Under the pieces are notes generated by a model. The model ran no database searches, had not been told where the DNA came from, and was given only the letters and a program-made list of their open reading frames with translations. Positions 34,547 through 44,544 of a stretch of 64,000 bases of DNA are shown one piece after another. How positions within the stretch are numbered: position 1 is the first letter of the stretch; every line of letters begins with the position of its first letter. This DNA is from Rhodococcus sp. OK302. GTDB lineage: Bacteria; Actinomycetota; Actinomycetes; Mycobacteriales; Mycobacteriaceae. Location: assembly GCF_002245895.1 (NCBI RefSeq), contig NZ_NPJZ01000001.1, forward strand, positions 4,519,501-4,583,500, written 5' to 3'. The position numbers were made by a program, and so were the translations under genes.

Positions 34547-35346
34547 GAGGCCACGTTAGCCGAGCGGACACCCTCGGCGAGTTCCTCGGTGAGGGACCGG
34601 ACAGCGCCCAGCCCGTTCTCGACTGCCGAGACCAGTGCGGATCCGACGATGACAGCGTCGGCGTATCCGGCGATCTCGGCTGCCTGTGCTCCCGAGCGAA
34701 CTCCCAAACCGACGCCGACCGGAATATCGGAGTGCGTGCGGATCCGTGCGGTGAGTTCCGGTGCCATCGACGACACTGCGGTACGGGCTCCGGTCACGCC
34801 CATCGTGGATGCTGCGTAGATGAAGCCGCTACTCGCCTCGAGTGTCATCGCCAGTCGCTCCTCGGTGGACGAAGGCGCAACGAGGAAGATGCGATCGAGG
34901 TGATGCTGCCGCGATGCTTCCATCCATTCACCGGCTTCGTCCGGAATGAGGTTGGGCGTGATCATTCCGAGTCCACCGGCCGACGCGAGGTCGCGCGAGA
35001 ACTTGTCGACGCCGTACTGGAGCACTGGGTTCCAGTACGTCATGACAACGGCCTTGCCACCAACGGACGTGATCTGCTCGACAACTTTGAAGATATCGCG
35101 CAGGCGGACGCCGTTGCTGAGCGCAGTTTCAGCGGCACGCTGGATGGTGGGTCCGTCCATGACCGGATCGGAGTAGGCGACGCCGACTTCGATGATGTCG
35201 CAGCCACCGTCGACCATCGTCTTGAAGACGTCGATGGATTCGGAGACCGTCGGGTAGCCCGCAGGTAGGTACCCGACGAGTGCGGCCCGGTTTTCGGCCT
35301 TGCATGCAGCAAAAGTGGAGGCAAGGCGTGATGGTCGTTCGCTCAC
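34543..35346 (-). CDS. trpA: Tryptophan synthase alpha subunit
   Basis: 267 residues. Catalytic glutamate and aspartate in [20 protein letters not shown]; phosphate-binding GVGLGVRSG and [10 protein letters not shown]. Cleaves indole-3-glycerol phosphate to indole and passes it to TrpB. GTG start overlaps the trpB stop (GTGA). Confidence 0.95.
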   Translation of the reverse strand: MSERPSRLASTFAACKAENRAALVGYLPAGYPTVSESIDVFKTMVDGGCDIIEVGVAYSDPVMDGPTIQRAAETALSNGVRLRDIFKVVEQITSVGGKAVVMTYWNPVLQYGVDKFSRDLASAGGLGMITPNLIPDEAGEWMEASRQHHLDRIFLVAPSSTEERLAMTLEASSGFIYAASTMGVTGARTAVSSMAPELTARIRTHSDIPVGVGLGVRSGAQAAEIAGYADAVIVGSALVSAVENGLGAVRSLTEELAEGVRSANVAS

Positions 35347-36662
35347 TTGTCGGAGCCTTCCGTGTTGTTCTGATCGGCAGTCTGCGGTTCGGCGTTGTCG
35401 AAGAGGCCGAACCAGCTGGCGGCGGTGTCCATGTCTTTGTCGCCGCGACCGGACAGGTTGACGACGATGATGGCGCCCTCCCCCAGTTCCTTGCCGAGCC
35501 GCAGTGCACCGGCAACGGCATGCGCGGATTCGATTGCGGGGATGATGCCTTCGCGCCGTGAGAGCAGTAGAAGTGCGTCCATCGCTTCGGCATCGGTGAC
35601 GGGTTCGTAAGTCGCCCGGCCGATGTCATTGAGGTACGCATGTTCGGGACCGACGCCCGGGTAGTCCAAACCGGCCGAGATGGAATGTGACTCGATGGTC
35701 TGACCGTCTTCGTCCTGCAGCAGGTACGAGTACGCACCCTGGAACGCACCCGGTGTACCGCCGGCGAATGTTGCTGCATGCCTGCCGGTTTCGACGCCGT
35801 CACCGGCCGCCTCGTAGCCGACCAACCGCACCGACAAATCGTCGATGAAGGGATGGAAGATACCGATCGCGTTGGAGCCGCCGCCGACACACGCCGTGAC
35901 CGCGTCGGGCAGTCGACCCGTCAAGGCCTTCACCTGGGCACGCGCTTCGAGTCCGATCACACGCTGGAAATCGCGAACGATAGTCGGGAACGGGTGGGGC
36001 CCGGCAGCGGTGCCGAAGCAGTAATAAGTGTTGTCCGCGTGAGAAACCCAGTCGCGAAGGGCTTCGTTGATCGCATCCTTGAGTGTGCGCGAACCGGTTT
36101 CGACCGAAATGACCTCGGCACCGAGTAGACGCATCCGGGCCACGTTCAATGCCTGACGTTCGGTATCGACGGCACCCATGTAGATGACGCATTCGAGGCC
36201 GAGCAATGCGCAGGCGGTGGCGGACGCGACGCCATGCTGGCCCGCCCCGGTCTCGGCGATGATGCGCGTCTTGCCCATCCGCTTGGCGAGGAGAACCTGA
36301 CCGAGGACGTTGTTGATCTTGTGAGAACCGGTGTGGTTCAGGTCTTCACGCTTGAGAATGATCCGTGCACCGCCGGCGTACTCACTCATGCGTGTGGCTT
36401 CGAAGATCGGCGACGGACGGCCGGTGTAATCGCGCTGCAGTCGATCAAGTTCGTTCAAGAACGAGTCGTCCGCGCGAGCCTTTTCGTATTCGGCGGTAAC
36501 TTCTTCGATGACCGCCATGAGGGCTTCCGGCACGTGCCGTCCGCCGTAAACACCGAAATGGCCACCGGCGTCCGGATCATGTGTGGTGCGCTCGGTAAGT
36601 CCGGCACTGGCGGGCGGCAAATTGTCACCCTTGAAGACTGGTCCCTGAGTACGTGAAGTCAC
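35343..36662 (-). CDS. trpB: Tryptophan synthase beta subunit
   Basis: 439 residues. PLP lysine in [10 protein letters not shown] (Lys115 from this start), glycine-rich GGGSNAIG phosphate loop, and [13 protein letters not shown]. Condenses indole with serine. I choose GTG 36660-36662; a TTG six codons upstream is in frame and the ribosome binding site does not settle the question. Coupled to trpA; about 100 bp after trpC. Confidence 0.94.
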   Translation of the reverse strand: MTSRTQGPVFKGDNLPPASAGLTERTTHDPDAGGHFGVYGGRHVPEALMAVIEEVTAEYEKARADDSFLNELDRLQRDYTGRPSPIFEATRMSEYAGGARIILKREDLNHTGSHKINNVLGQVLLAKRMGKTRIIAETGAGQHGVASATACALLGLECVIYMGAVDTERQALNVARMRLLGAEVISVETGSRTLKDAINEALRDWVSHADNTYYCFGTAAGPHPFPTIVRDFQRVIGLEARAQVKALTGRLPDAVTACVGGGSNAIGIFHPFIDDLSVRLVGYEAAGDGVETGRHAATFAGGTPGAFQGAYSYLLQDEDGQTIESHSISAGLDYPGVGPEHAYLNDIGRATYEPVTDAEAMDALLLLSRREGIIPAIESAHAVAGALRLGKELGEGAIIVVNLSGRGDKDMDTAASWFGLFDNAEPQTADQNNTEGSDK

Positions 36663-36691
36663 TCCCCCAGTCTGCCCCAAGCGTGGCGGTG

Positions 36692-36739
36692 GTCACCGCC
36701 CGGGTACGGGCAAATGTCACCGCCCGGGCGCGGACAAAC
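36692..36739. repeat. Two-copy 24-bp direct repeat between trpC and trpB
   Basis: GTCACCGCCCGGGTACGGGC and a second copy with three changes lie head to tail in the trpC-trpB gap. Role unknown. Confidence 0.6.
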
Positions 36740-36761
36740 GGCACCCGAGCAGTCGGTCAGC

Positions 36762-37571
36762 TCAGCGAGATGGTTTGGGGCACGAAGGGTGCGCCCCGGC
36801 GTTGACCAGATCAGCAACAGCCTTGCGCGGATCTCCACTGGTCACGAGGCCCTCGCCGACCAGAACAGCGTCGGCTCCAGCTCCGGCGTAGGCCAGCAGA
36901 TCGGCAGTACCGCGAACTCCGGACTCGGCGATCTTGATCGTTTCGGTGGGTAGCCCGGGAGCGATCCGACCGAAGGTGTTCATGTCGACTTCAAGGGTCT
37001 TGAGGTCGCGTGCGTTGACACCGATGACCTTGGCACCGGCTTCGAGGGCGCGGTTTGCCTCTTCTTCGGTGTGAACCTCGACGAGTGCCGTCATTCCCAA
37101 GGATTCGGTGCGATCGATCAGCGAGGCGAGTGCCTGCTGTTCCAGTGCCGCCACGATCAACAGAATGACGTCGGCGCCGTGCGCCCGAGCTTCGTGAATC
37201 TGGTACGGACCGACGATAAAGTCCTTGCGCAACACCGGAATCGTGACTGCCTTTCGGACTGCGTCAAGATCGGCGAGCGAACCGTGGAAGCGTCGTTCCT
37301 CAGTGAGAACGCTGATGATTCGAGCGCCGCCCGCTTGGTAGGCCGCGGCCAACTCTGCGGGATCGGCAATGTCGGCAAGAGCGCCCTTGGAGGGGCTCGC
37401 GCGCTTCACCTCGGCGATGACGCCGATGCTCGGTTCGAGAAGTGCCGCTACAGCATCGAGTGCCGGTGGCGCAGCGGCCGCGGCAGCCTTGACTGCAGCG
37501 AAGTCGAGTACGGCTTCGCGGGCGGCGACATCTGCGCGCACCCCGTCGAGAATCGAGTCGAGTACGGTCAT
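36762..37571 (-). CDS. trpC: Indole-3-glycerol phosphate synthase
   Basis: 269 residues, TIM barrel with [28 protein letters not shown] and [10 protein letters not shown], all typical of TrpC. Closes the indole ring. ATG 37571 has AGAAAGGAT upstream. Separated from the membrane-protein gene upstream by 130 bp holding a small hairpin (CTGATG/CATCAG). Confidence 0.95.
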   Translation of the reverse strand: MTVLDSILDGVRADVAAREAVLDFAAVKAAAAAAPPALDAVAALLEPSIGVIAEVKRASPSKGALADIADPAELAAAYQAGGARIISVLTEERRFHGSLADLDAVRKAVTIPVLRKDFIVGPYQIHEARAHGADVILLIVAALEQQALASLIDRTESLGMTALVEVHTEEEANRALEAGAKVIGVNARDLKTLEVDMNTFGRIAPGLPTETIKIAESGVRGTADLLAYAGAGADAVLVGEGLVTSGDPRKAVADLVNAGAHPSCPKPSR

Positions 37572-37701
37572 CGTGGCCCGAATCCTTTCTGGGCAAGAGT
37601 CTGATGTGAGTTACGTCATCAGGATGTGGTCAGCCTAGTTGGGCGATTTTTTGGTACTCCGTCCGGGTACCCACGCCGTCAAAATTCAGGCAAAACCGAC
37701 G

Positions 37702-38400
37702 TCAGGATCGTGAATCCTTGCCGGGATCTCGATCGTCGGCGTCGAGCGTCGGATCCTCGCCGGCGTCGAGCGCATCCCACAGCATCCGTTGTGTCACAGG
37801 CTCGTCGGACTCGCCGCTACTTCCCTGCCCGAGCTTTGCCGCGGCCTCTCGTCGGGCAGCGGGGTTGTCGTATTTCGACGACAGGCCGGCGCCGGCCTTC
37901 GGCTTTCGCATGAGCAAAGCCGCGGCCGCGAACGCCGCAATCGCTCCGAACAGTGCCAGTACCGCCGGCAATATCGAAACGTCGGTGGAGACCTCTTCGA
38001 GATGACTCGACAGCTCGGCAAGATCGGCCGCGCGATCAGCCGAAGCCCCCGAGACCATCAACTGAACCGCCGGAACCGCAACCGCAACACCGACCAGCGC
38101 CACCATCAGTCCGACGATCCGAACGGCCCATCCACGCACCGCGAACGACGCGGCAATTGCCGCCAGCAGCGCCAGCGCCAATGGCGTCATCGCCGCCGCC
38201 CAGATACTACCGTCGAGGTCGGTAGTCCGCTCGAGGGTCTTGCCGTCGTTGGAAACGACGCTCACCCAGGTCATCCGCGAACTGCCCCACAGCGCGGCGG
38301 CAGCCAACGCCAAGAGCAGCGTCGTCAACATTGCGGAACTACGTCCCGAACGAGACTTCGTCGAGTCGGCTCCTGCCGCATTCGAAGCCTGTTCGCTCAT
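37702..38400 (-). CDS. Trp-operon associated membrane protein
   Basis: 232 residues. Four membrane helices ([72 protein letters not shown]) and a charged C-terminal tail with [13 protein letters not shown]. This is the TIGR02234 type found only next to trp genes in actinomycetes; its role is unknown. ATGA overlap with trpE. Confidence 0.85.
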   Translation of the reverse strand: MSEQASNAAGADSTKSRSGRSSAMLTTLLLALAAAALWGSSRMTWVSVVSNDGKTLERTTDLDGSIWAAAMTPLALALLAAIAASFAVRGWAVRIVGLMVALVGVAVAVPAVQLMVSGASADRAADLAELSSHLEEVSTDVSILPAVLALFGAIAAFAAAALLMRKPKAGAGLSSKYDNPAARREAAAKLGQGSSGESDEPVTQRMLWDALDAGEDPTLDADDRDPGKDSRS

Positions 38401-39983
38401 TTGCCTTCACCTCCGATGGTGCGCAATGTGTGCGCCGACGCGATAGCGCTGAGCACTGCCATTGCCTTGTTGCGTGCTTCGGTGTCCTCGTAGACCGGAT
38501 CGGAGTCGGCTACGATTCCGGCGCCGGCCTGCACGTATCCGATGCCGTCCTTGATCAGAGCGGTGCGGATGGCGATCGCTGTGTCTGCGTCGCCCGCAAA
38601 ATCGAGGTATCCGACGATTCCGCCGTAAACACCGCGCCTCGTGGGTTCGAGTTCTTCGATCAACTGCATTGCTCGTACCTTCGGCGCACCCGAGAGTGTT
38701 CCCGCCGGGAAGCAGGCGGTGACTGCGTCGAGCGCGTTCTTACCCTCTGCAAGGTGCCCGGTCACTGTCGATACGAGGTGCATGACGTGGCTGTAGCGCT
38801 CGATGTGCCGATAGTCGTGCACCTTGACCGTGCCCGGCCGGCAGACCCGACCGAGGTCATTGCGTCCGAGGTCGACCAGCATCAAGTGCTCGGAGTTTTC
38901 CTTCTCGTCTGCGAGGAGGTCCTTCTCGAGCAGGATGTCGTCTTCTTCGGTGGCTCCGCGCCACCGGGTCCCGGCGATGGGGTGGGTAGTTGCCACTCCC
39001 TCCGCAACAGTGACCAGAGCTTCAGGGCTGGATCCGACAATCGAGAACGCTGTCTCGCCGTCACCGTTCGGAACGTTGAGCAGGTACATGTACGGGCTGG
39101 GGTTCGAGGCGCGCAACATCCGGTACACGTCGATAGGCGCTGCTGTGCAATCGATTTCGAATCGCTGAGAAAGTACGACCTGGAATGCTTCACCGGCTTC
39201 GATGTCGCCGATCAGCTTCTTCACGTCGACGCCGAAGCTCTCGGTGGTTCGCTGCCGGCGGTACTCGGGGGTGGCTTTCGCAAATGTGGACACCGTCGAC
39301 TTCGCCGGTGCCGCAAGTGCGAGAGTCATCGCGTCGAGGCGGGCTACCGCGTCGTCATAAGCAGAGTCGACGCGTTCATCGGTACCGTCCCAGTTGACTG
39401 CGTTGGCGATCAGCGTGATCGCGCCTTCGTGATGATCGACAGCAGCGATGTCCGCGGCCAGCAGCATGACCATTTCGGGGATCTGCAGATCGTCGACGGC
39501 CGAATTGCCCAACTTCTCGAGGCGGCGAACGGCGTCGTAGCCGAGGAAACCGACCATGCCACCCGTCAACGGCGGCAGATCGGGTAGGCGCTCGGAGCGC
39601 AGTAGTTCGAGGGTGGCGCCGAGTGCGTCGATGGGATCGCCGCCTGACGGTGCACCGGCCGGCACATTGCCGTACCAGGCCGCTTCCCCGTCGATCACGG
39701 TCAATGCGGCCGGCGAGCCGACGCCGATGAACGACCACCGCGACCACGATCGACCGTTCTCGGCCGACTCGAGCATGAAGGTTCCCGGACGATTGCCGGC
39801 CAACTTCTCGTATGCCGACAGCGGAGTTTCGGAGTCCGCCAGCACTTTACGTGTCACCGGAACTACCCGATGCTCGGCCGCGAGAGCACGGAACTGCTCA
39901 CGCGTAGTGGTGGAATCCGACGCCGCACCGACAATCGCGGTGTCGGACGAGGGTGCGGACTTGGAGGTGGGCTCACCGTGCAT
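38397..39983 (-). CDS. trpE: Anthranilate synthase component I
   Basis: 528 residues. Chorismate-utilising fold with [19 protein letters not shown]-like [16 protein letters not shown], and the C-terminal [15 protein letters not shown] and [12 protein letters not shown] signatures. Uses chorismate with ammonia or a glutaminase partner. The N-terminal LxxxES-type feedback site appears as [10 protein letters not shown]. Only 57 bp separate it from divergent bcp, leaving no room for a peptide-attenuator leader. Confidence 0.94.
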   Translation of the reverse strand: MHGEPTSKSAPSSDTAIVGAASDSTTTREQFRALAAEHRVVPVTRKVLADSETPLSAYEKLAGNRPGTFMLESAENGRSWSRWSFIGVGSPAALTVIDGEAAWYGNVPAGAPSGGDPIDALGATLELLRSERLPDLPPLTGGMVGFLGYDAVRRLEKLGNSAVDDLQIPEMVMLLAADIAAVDHHEGAITLIANAVNWDGTDERVDSAYDDAVARLDAMTLALAAPAKSTVSTFAKATPEYRRQRTTESFGVDVKKLIGDIEAGEAFQVVLSQRFEIDCTAAPIDVYRMLRASNPSPYMYLLNVPNGDGETAFSIVGSSPEALVTVAEGVATTHPIAGTRWRGATEEDDILLEKDLLADEKENSEHLMLVDLGRNDLGRVCRPGTVKVHDYRHIERYSHVMHLVSTVTGHLAEGKNALDAVTACFPAGTLSGAPKVRAMQLIEELEPTRRGVYGGIVGYLDFAGDADTAIAIRTALIKDGIGYVQAGAGIVADSDPVYEDTEARNKAMAVLSAIASAHTLRTIGGEGK

Positions 39984-40040
39984 GCCTCCATCATCCCAGG
40001 CTCACCCACAGCCGCGTCGTGCGCGGGTAACCTCGACCGA

Positions 40041-40499
40041 ATGAAACCAGGTCAGCTAGCTCCCGATTTCACTCTGCCCGATCAGGACGGAACGCCCCGT
40101 TCGCTGACCGGTTTGTTGGAGAACGGCCCACTGGTCTTGTTCTTCTACCCAGCCGCATCCACGCCCGTGTGCACCGCTGAGGCTTGCCATTTCCGGGATC
40201 TCGGCAAGGAATTCGCCGAAGTCGGTGCCACGCGCGCGGGCATCAGCACCGACACTGTGGAGTCGCAATCGACGTTTGCGACAGCACAGTCCTTCGACTA
40301 TCCACTGCTGGCCGATACCGACGGCACTGTTGCCGAGCAGTTCGGCGTCAAGCGCGGTTTGCTCGGAAAATTGGCTCCGGTCAAACGATCCACGTTCGTG
40401 ATCGATACCGATCGAACTGTCCTCAAGGTGATTTCGAGCGAGTTCCGAGCAAGCACCCACGGCGATCAGGCTGTCGAGTTCCTCCGAAATCGCAACTGA
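40041..40499 (+). CDS. bcp: Peroxiredoxin, BCP/PrxQ type
   Basis: 152 residues. Peroxidatic cysteine in STPVCTAEAC (Cys44) with the second cysteine five residues on (Cys49), as in atypical two-cysteine BCP proteins; FFYPA precedes it and STFVIDTDRTV follows. Reduces peroxides using thioredoxin-type donors. TAACCT lies seven bases before ATG, so a leaderless transcript is possible. Divergent from trpE, an order shared with mycobacteria. Confidence 0.9.
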   Translation: MKPGQLAPDFTLPDQDGTPRSLTGLLENGPLVLFFYPAASTPVCTAEACHFRDLGKEFAEVGATRAGISTDTVESQSTFATAQSFDYPLLADTDGTVAEQFGVKRGLLGKLAPVKRSTFVIDTDRTVLKVISSEFRASTHGDQAVEFLRNRN

Positions 40500-40504
40500 C
40501 TCAC

Positions 40505-41287
40505 TTACGCAACCTGAATCGAGCGCTTCGCCAGTCCCATCCAGAAACCGTCGATCACCTGGGCCGGAACCTGTTCGGGATCGGACGACGCACCCAGCGT
40601 TACGAACAGCGGCGCGAAGTGCTCGATGGTCGGGTGCGCGTACGGCATCCCGGGCGCTTGTGCCCGGAAGTCGATCAGCGAGTCGACGTCGCCGGCGGCA
40701 AATCGCTCCCCCGCCCAGGCGTCGAATTCGGCAGACCAACCCGGAGCCTTCGCTTCGGGCGACGGGTCCCGCAGGAACGGTAGGCCGTGCGTCGTGAAGC
40801 CGGATCCCACGATCAGGACACCCTGTTCACGCAGTGGACGCAACCTCTGCCCGAGATGAAGTAGTCGCTCCGGGTCGAGCGTCGGAAGCGATATCTGCAA
40901 TACCGGAATGTCTGCGTCCGGGTACATGACTGTGAGCGGCACATAGGCACCGTGGTCTAGTCCGCGGTTCGGTTGCGTCGCTACCGGCTCACTGTCAGGC
41001 ATCAATGCGGCCACCTGCGCGGCCAGATCCGGAGCGCCGGGAGAGTTGTACGTGGTTCGGTAGAACCGTTCAGGAAATCCACCGAAGTCGTAGGTCAACG
41101 GCGTGCCGGTGGTTGTCGATCCGATGGTCAGGGGTGCAGATTCCCAGTGTGCGGAGACAACAAGAATGGCCGTCGGCCGCGGTAGATCACCGGCCCAGGC
41201 TCCGAGTTGCTTCACCCACAGCGCACTGTCTACCAGTGGCGGAGCGCCGTGACTGAGGTACAACGCCGGCATCGGGGTCGCGGACAT
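40505..41287 (-). CDS. DODA-type extradiol ring-opening dioxygenase
   Basis: 260 residues. Class III LigB-like family: YLSHGAPPL with metal His13, VVSAHWES, GLDHGAYVPL, GSGFTTHGLPF and AHPTIEHFAPLFV. These align with the non-haem metal site of YgiD/DOPA dioxygenases, which open catecholic rings. AGGAG precedes the ATG. Divergently transcribed from a MarR regulator with an operator between, so probably induced by a phenolic or stress compound. Confidence 0.9.
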   Translation of the reverse strand: MSATPMPALYLSHGAPPLVDSALWVKQLGAWAGDLPRPTAILVVSAHWESAPLTIGSTTTGTPLTYDFGGFPERFYRTTYNSPGAPDLAAQVAALMPDSEPVATQPNRGLDHGAYVPLTVMYPDADIPVLQISLPTLDPERLLHLGQRLRPLREQGVLIVGSGFTTHGLPFLRDPSPEAKAPGWSAEFDAWAGERFAAGDVDSLIDFRAQAPGMPYAHPTIEHFAPLFVTLGASSDPEQVPAQVIDGFWMGLAKRSIQVA

Positions 41288-41315
41288 AGTGGCTCCTGAG
41301 GTTCGATGAACTCAT

Positions 41316-41338
41316 TTAAGTTGAAGATTCAACCTAAT
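41316..41338. promoter_or_regulatory. Palindromic operator between dioxygenase and marR
   Basis: GTTGAAGATTCAAC is a perfect 6-2-6 palindrome with flanks that extend it to 10 bp per arm with one mismatch. It lies 29 bp upstream of the dioxygenase start and 111 bp upstream of the marR start, the expected place for a MarR-family operator. Confidence 0.55.
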
Positions 41339-41448
41339 ATAGATCTCAACGCTTGAAACCCGCAACTATTCCCTGACTGAACCGTCTCGCCACACATCTG
41401 AGACTCTGTACCTGCACCATGCATGCGGTACCAGAAGGAGATCCACCG

Positions 41449-41958
41449 ATGAGCGAACAGCACACGCAGGCCGAGCCACCGGCCCCGACCACCTGGCTCA
41501 CCGCCGAGCAGCAGGAAGCGTGGCTCTCCCTCATCTCACTCGTCACGCGGCTACCGGCGGCGCTCGACACCCAACTCCAACGGGATTCTGCACTAACACA
41601 TTTCGAATACTTCGTGCTCTCGGCGCTCTCGGATGCACCCGACCGAAAGCTGCAACTGTCCGCACTTGCGCAGCGGGCCAACGCATCACTGTCACGGCTC
41701 TCACATGTCGTCACCAAGTTGGAGAAAGTCGGCTGGGTCAGGCGTGAGGTAATCCCCGGCAGCCGAGGATCCAACGCGGTTCTGACCGACGAAGGAATGG
41801 CCACAGTCGCCGAAGCCGCACCGGGACACGTCAACCTGGTCCAGGCTCTCATCTTCGAAGGCCTCGACAACAATCAGGTCGCGCAACTCTCGGAACTGAG
41901 CACTGCAATGCTCACCCAACTCGACAAGGGCATCGAAGCGGGCCTCGGAAAGGCCTGA
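41449..41958 (+). CDS. MarR family regulator
   Basis: 169 residues. Winged helix: DSALTHFEYFVLSAL, RKLQLSALAQRANASLSRLS (recognition region), VTKLEKVGWVRREV and the wing with SNAVLTDEG. AGAAGGAGAT precedes ATG 41449. Probably represses the divergent dioxygenase gene and itself through the palindrome at 41316-41338. Downstream flavoprotein is 138 bp away on the same strand. Confidence 0.9.
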   Translation: MSEQHTQAEPPAPTTWLTAEQQEAWLSLISLVTRLPAALDTQLQRDSALTHFEYFVLSALSDAPDRKLQLSALAQRANASLSRLSHVVTKLEKVGWVRREVIPGSRGSNAVLTDEGMATVAEAAPGHVNLVQALIFEGLDNNQVAQLSELSTAMLTQLDKGIEAGLGKA

Positions 41959-42096
41959 GTTGGTTCTGACTGGATGTACCGCTGCGCGCATGGTTGCGGG
42001 CACTCACGCAATATTTCGCCGAAAACGGATACCGGCCTGACCCTGCGCCGAGATACTTCGACTACCGAACTATCTCCGAGCGAAGGACCGACATCC

Positions 42097-43563
42097 ATGA
42101 CCGAGGCCAACTCCATCCGTCCGATATCCGCGCAGTCCATCGAGACGTGGCATTACGAAGCCGACGTCGTTGTTGCGGGCTACGGCATCGCCGGTGTCTC
42201 CGCAGCCATCGAAGCGGCACGCGTCGGCGCCGACGTGCTGGTACTCGAACGCACCAGCGGATGGGGCGGTGCGGCCGCACTGGCAGGCGGGTTCATCTAC
42301 CTCGGCGGCGGAACACCGCTACAGAAGGCCCTCGGTTTCGAGGACACCCCGGAAAATATGAAGACGTTCATGATGGCTGCCCTCGGCCCCGGCGCCGACG
42401 AGGACAAGATCACCGACTACTGCGACGGCAGCGTCGAGCATTACAACTGGCTGGTCGACAACGGTGTTCCGTTCAAGGAGAGCTTTTACGGCCAGCCCGG
42501 CTGGGAAACGCCTTTCGACGACGGACTCATGTATTCCGGCGGCGAGAACTCAGCACCCTTCAACACCATCGCCACACCGGCTCCCCGTGGACATGTTCCG
42601 CAGATGAGCGGCAAGCGCACCGGCGAAAAGGGCGGCGGCTACATGCTGATGAAGCCGCTGGTCGAGACCGCGGAGGAGCTGGGTGTGCGCGCCGAGCTCG
42701 ACATGCGGGTTCAGCGCCTGGTAGTCGACGGTGATCGAGTAGTGGGGATCATCGCCAAGCAGTACGGCAAGGAAGTGGCTGTGCGTGCCCGGACCGGTGT
42801 TGTGCTGGCGACCGGCAGCTTCGCGTACAACGAGTCGATGATCGCGTCGTACGCTCCGCGCCTGATCGGCCGGCCCGGCGCTGCTATCGAGGAGCATGAC
42901 GGTACCGCGATACGAATGGCCCAAGCTCTGGGCGCGGACCTGGCGCATATGGATGCCACTGAAGTTGCGTTCTTCGGTGATCCGCAGCTGATGGTGCGAG
43001 GTATCCTCGTCAACGCTCGCGGTCAGCGGTACGTCAACGAAGACACATACCCCGGACGTATCGGACAGGAAACGTTGCTGCGCAACGATAATCAGGCCTA
43101 TCTGATCATCGACGAAGCTGCGTACGACGAAGGTGCCGCTGCGGACAGTTCCACCCCGTTCTTCCGGTTCCGGCCCAAGTGGGTCGCCGAAACCGTCGAA
43201 GAACTCGAATCCGAGATGGGCTTGCCTGCAGGTACATTGCAGTCGACCGTCGAGGTGTACAACCGCCATGCCGAGCGCGGCGAGGATCCCGTGCTGGGCA
43301 AGAAGTCCGAGTGGGTGAAACCCATCGGCTCCCCGATCGCCGCGCTGGACCTACGAAACTTCACTGCCGGATTCACCCTCGGCGGTTTGCGAACGTCCGT
43401 CAACTCCGAGGTTCTGCATGTCTCCGGTGAACCGATCCCCGGCCTGTTTGCTGCCGGCCGCTGCACTGCCGGTGTGTGTGCCGGTGGGTACGCGTCGGGA
43501 ACATCGCTGGGCGACGGCAGTTTCTACGGCCGCCGCGCCGGGGTCAGTGCTGCTAAAGGCTAG
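42097..43563 (+). CDS. FAD-dependent oxidoreductase, fumarate reductase/KstD-like
   Basis: 488 residues. FAD-binding VVVAGYGIAGVSAAIEAARV at about 24-43, GGAAALAGGFIYLGGGTPLQ, and C-terminal GLFAAGRCTAGVCAGGYASG, as in the flavoprotein family that includes 3-ketosteroid delta-1-dehydrogenases and soluble fumarate reductases. Cytosolic; no signal peptide. ATG 42097 chosen: the 41 codons before it are rich in rare codons and not family-like. Lies downstream of marR and may belong to its regulon. The end overlaps the convergent ArsR-GNAT gene by 11 bp. Confidence 0.82.
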   Translation: MTEANSIRPISAQSIETWHYEADVVVAGYGIAGVSAAIEAARVGADVLVLERTSGWGGAAALAGGFIYLGGGTPLQKALGFEDTPENMKTFMMAALGPGADEDKITDYCDGSVEHYNWLVDNGVPFKESFYGQPGWETPFDDGLMYSGGENSAPFNTIATPAPRGHVPQMSGKRTGEKGGGYMLMKPLVETAEELGVRAELDMRVQRLVVDGDRVVGIIAKQYGKEVAVRARTGVVLATGSFAYNESMIASYAPRLIGRPGAAIEEHDGTAIRMAQALGADLAHMDATEVAFFGDPQLMVRGILVNARGQRYVNEDTYPGRIGQETLLRNDNQAYLIIDEAAYDEGAAADSSTPFFRFRPKWVAETVEELESEMGLPAGTLQSTVEVYNRHAERGEDPVLGKKSEWVKPIGSPIAALDLRNFTAGFTLGGLRTSVNSEVLHVSGEPIPGLFAAGRCTAGVCAGGYASGTSLGDGSFYGRRAGVSAAKG

Positions 43564-44365
43564 CGGTCCCACTTCGACGCTCCAAAAACACCGTGTCGCG
43601 CCACTGCCCCTCCAGTTGCGCGATACGGGAACGCGTCCCGACAATCCGGAATCCGACAGCCTGATGCAAAGCCACACTTGCTCGGTTCTCGGGAAAAATC
43701 GACGACTGCACAGTCCAGATCTCGCCGGCGTCGGCAGCCTGAACTTGCTGGCGCAGAAGCAATTTGCCCACCCCGCGACCTCGCGCCGCACTACCGACGT
43801 AGATGGAGTTCTCGGCAACACCGCGGTAGCAATCGCGTGATGATGTCGGGCTGAGCGTTGCCCATCCCACAACCAGTCCGTCGATCTCCGCTACCCATCG
43901 ATGATCGGGCAACCACTGCGCATCCAGCTTCTCCATTGGCGGCACCGATGTGGTGAATGTTGCTGTACCGGTATCGATTCCCTCGCGGTAGATCGCTCGC
44001 ACAGCATCCCAGTCGCCGTCGTTCATCCGTCGGAGCACCACGTCCTCGGGCAGCGATCCCAATGTGTCGCGAATCTGACCCCGCGCAGCGACCACCGTCG
44101 CAGCTTCGACAAGGTCCGAATACGCGGATTCGGCGACATTGACCACGGATTTTTTGTCATGAACCGTGATATCGACAAAACCGACATCGACCAATGCTTC
44201 GAGATGCGCGCCCACCGACGACGGCTCGATTGCAGCGTCCCGCGCGATCGCATCGATCGAAATGGGACCGGCAGTCACGAGTCGTAACACTTGAAGGCGC
44301 GTCGGATCCCCCAGGCATGCAAACCTGCGCGCCAGAAGGTCGGTGTCGAGCGTCTCGGAACTCAT
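43553..44365 (-). CDS. ArsR regulator fused to ArsN-like GNAT acetyltransferase
   Basis: 270 residues. Residues about 8-85 are an ArsR-type winged helix (FACLGDPTRLQVLRL, EPSSVGAHLEALVDVGFVDI). Residues about 108-265 are a GNAT domain of the phosphinothricin/arsinothricin acetyltransferase type: IYREGIDTGTATFTTSVPP near the start and ENSIYVGSAARGRGVGKLLL acetyl-CoA loop. Placed divergently from arsR-acr3-arsC. ArsN enzymes acetylate arsinothricin; this fusion may sense an arsenical and detoxify it. The regulator half lacks the CVCD arsenite site seen in the neighbouring ArsR. TATAGT lies six bases before ATG. Confidence 0.75.
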   Translation of the reverse strand: MSSETLDTDLLARRFACLGDPTRLQVLRLVTAGPISIDAIARDAAIEPSSVGAHLEALVDVGFVDITVHDKKSVVNVAESAYSDLVEAATVVAARGQIRDTLGSLPEDVVLRRMNDGDWDAVRAIYREGIDTGTATFTTSVPPMEKLDAQWLPDHRWVAEIDGLVVGWATLSPTSSRDCYRGVAENSIYVGSAARGRGVGKLLLRQQVQAADAGEIWTVQSSIFPENRASVALHQAVGFRIVGTRSRIAQLEGQWRDTVFLERRSGTASL

Positions 44366-44371
44366 AGGGCG

Positions 44372-44377
44372 ACTATA
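44372..44377 (-). promoter_or_regulatory. -10 element of the ArsR-GNAT gene (leaderless)
   Basis: TATAGT on the minus strand, six bases before the ATG at 44365; no ribosome binding site. Confidence 0.5.
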
Positions 44378-44509
44378 ACGGCCCTGACCTGCATGTTGGT
44401 CGGCCAGGTTTACAGATTGGGAGCGAAAGTGAGCAAGAACTCAGCTGCCCGGGCTCGATTGTCGGGGTCGAGGCCGACTCGGCTTTTCGCGCTACGGGCG
44501 CTGGAACTT

Positions 44510-44538
44510 TTGCGCACTGCTTCGACATCTGTCAATAT
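44510..44538 (+). promoter_or_regulatory. Promoter of arsR-acr3-arsC (leaderless)
   Basis: TTGCGC (44510-44515), 17-bp spacer, CAATAT (44533-44538), then exactly six bases to ATG 44545. The region around the -10 (ATATCGAAGTAT) is part-palindromic, suiting ArsR autorepression. Confidence 0.5.
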
Positions 44539-44544
44539 CGAAGT

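Noticed and set aside
38331..39587. 418-codon plus-strand ORF
   Set aside because: Antisense to trpE, which is clearly coding.
39984..40040. Trp attenuator before trpE
   Set aside because: Only 57 bp to divergent bcp, with no run of Trp codons or paired hairpins.
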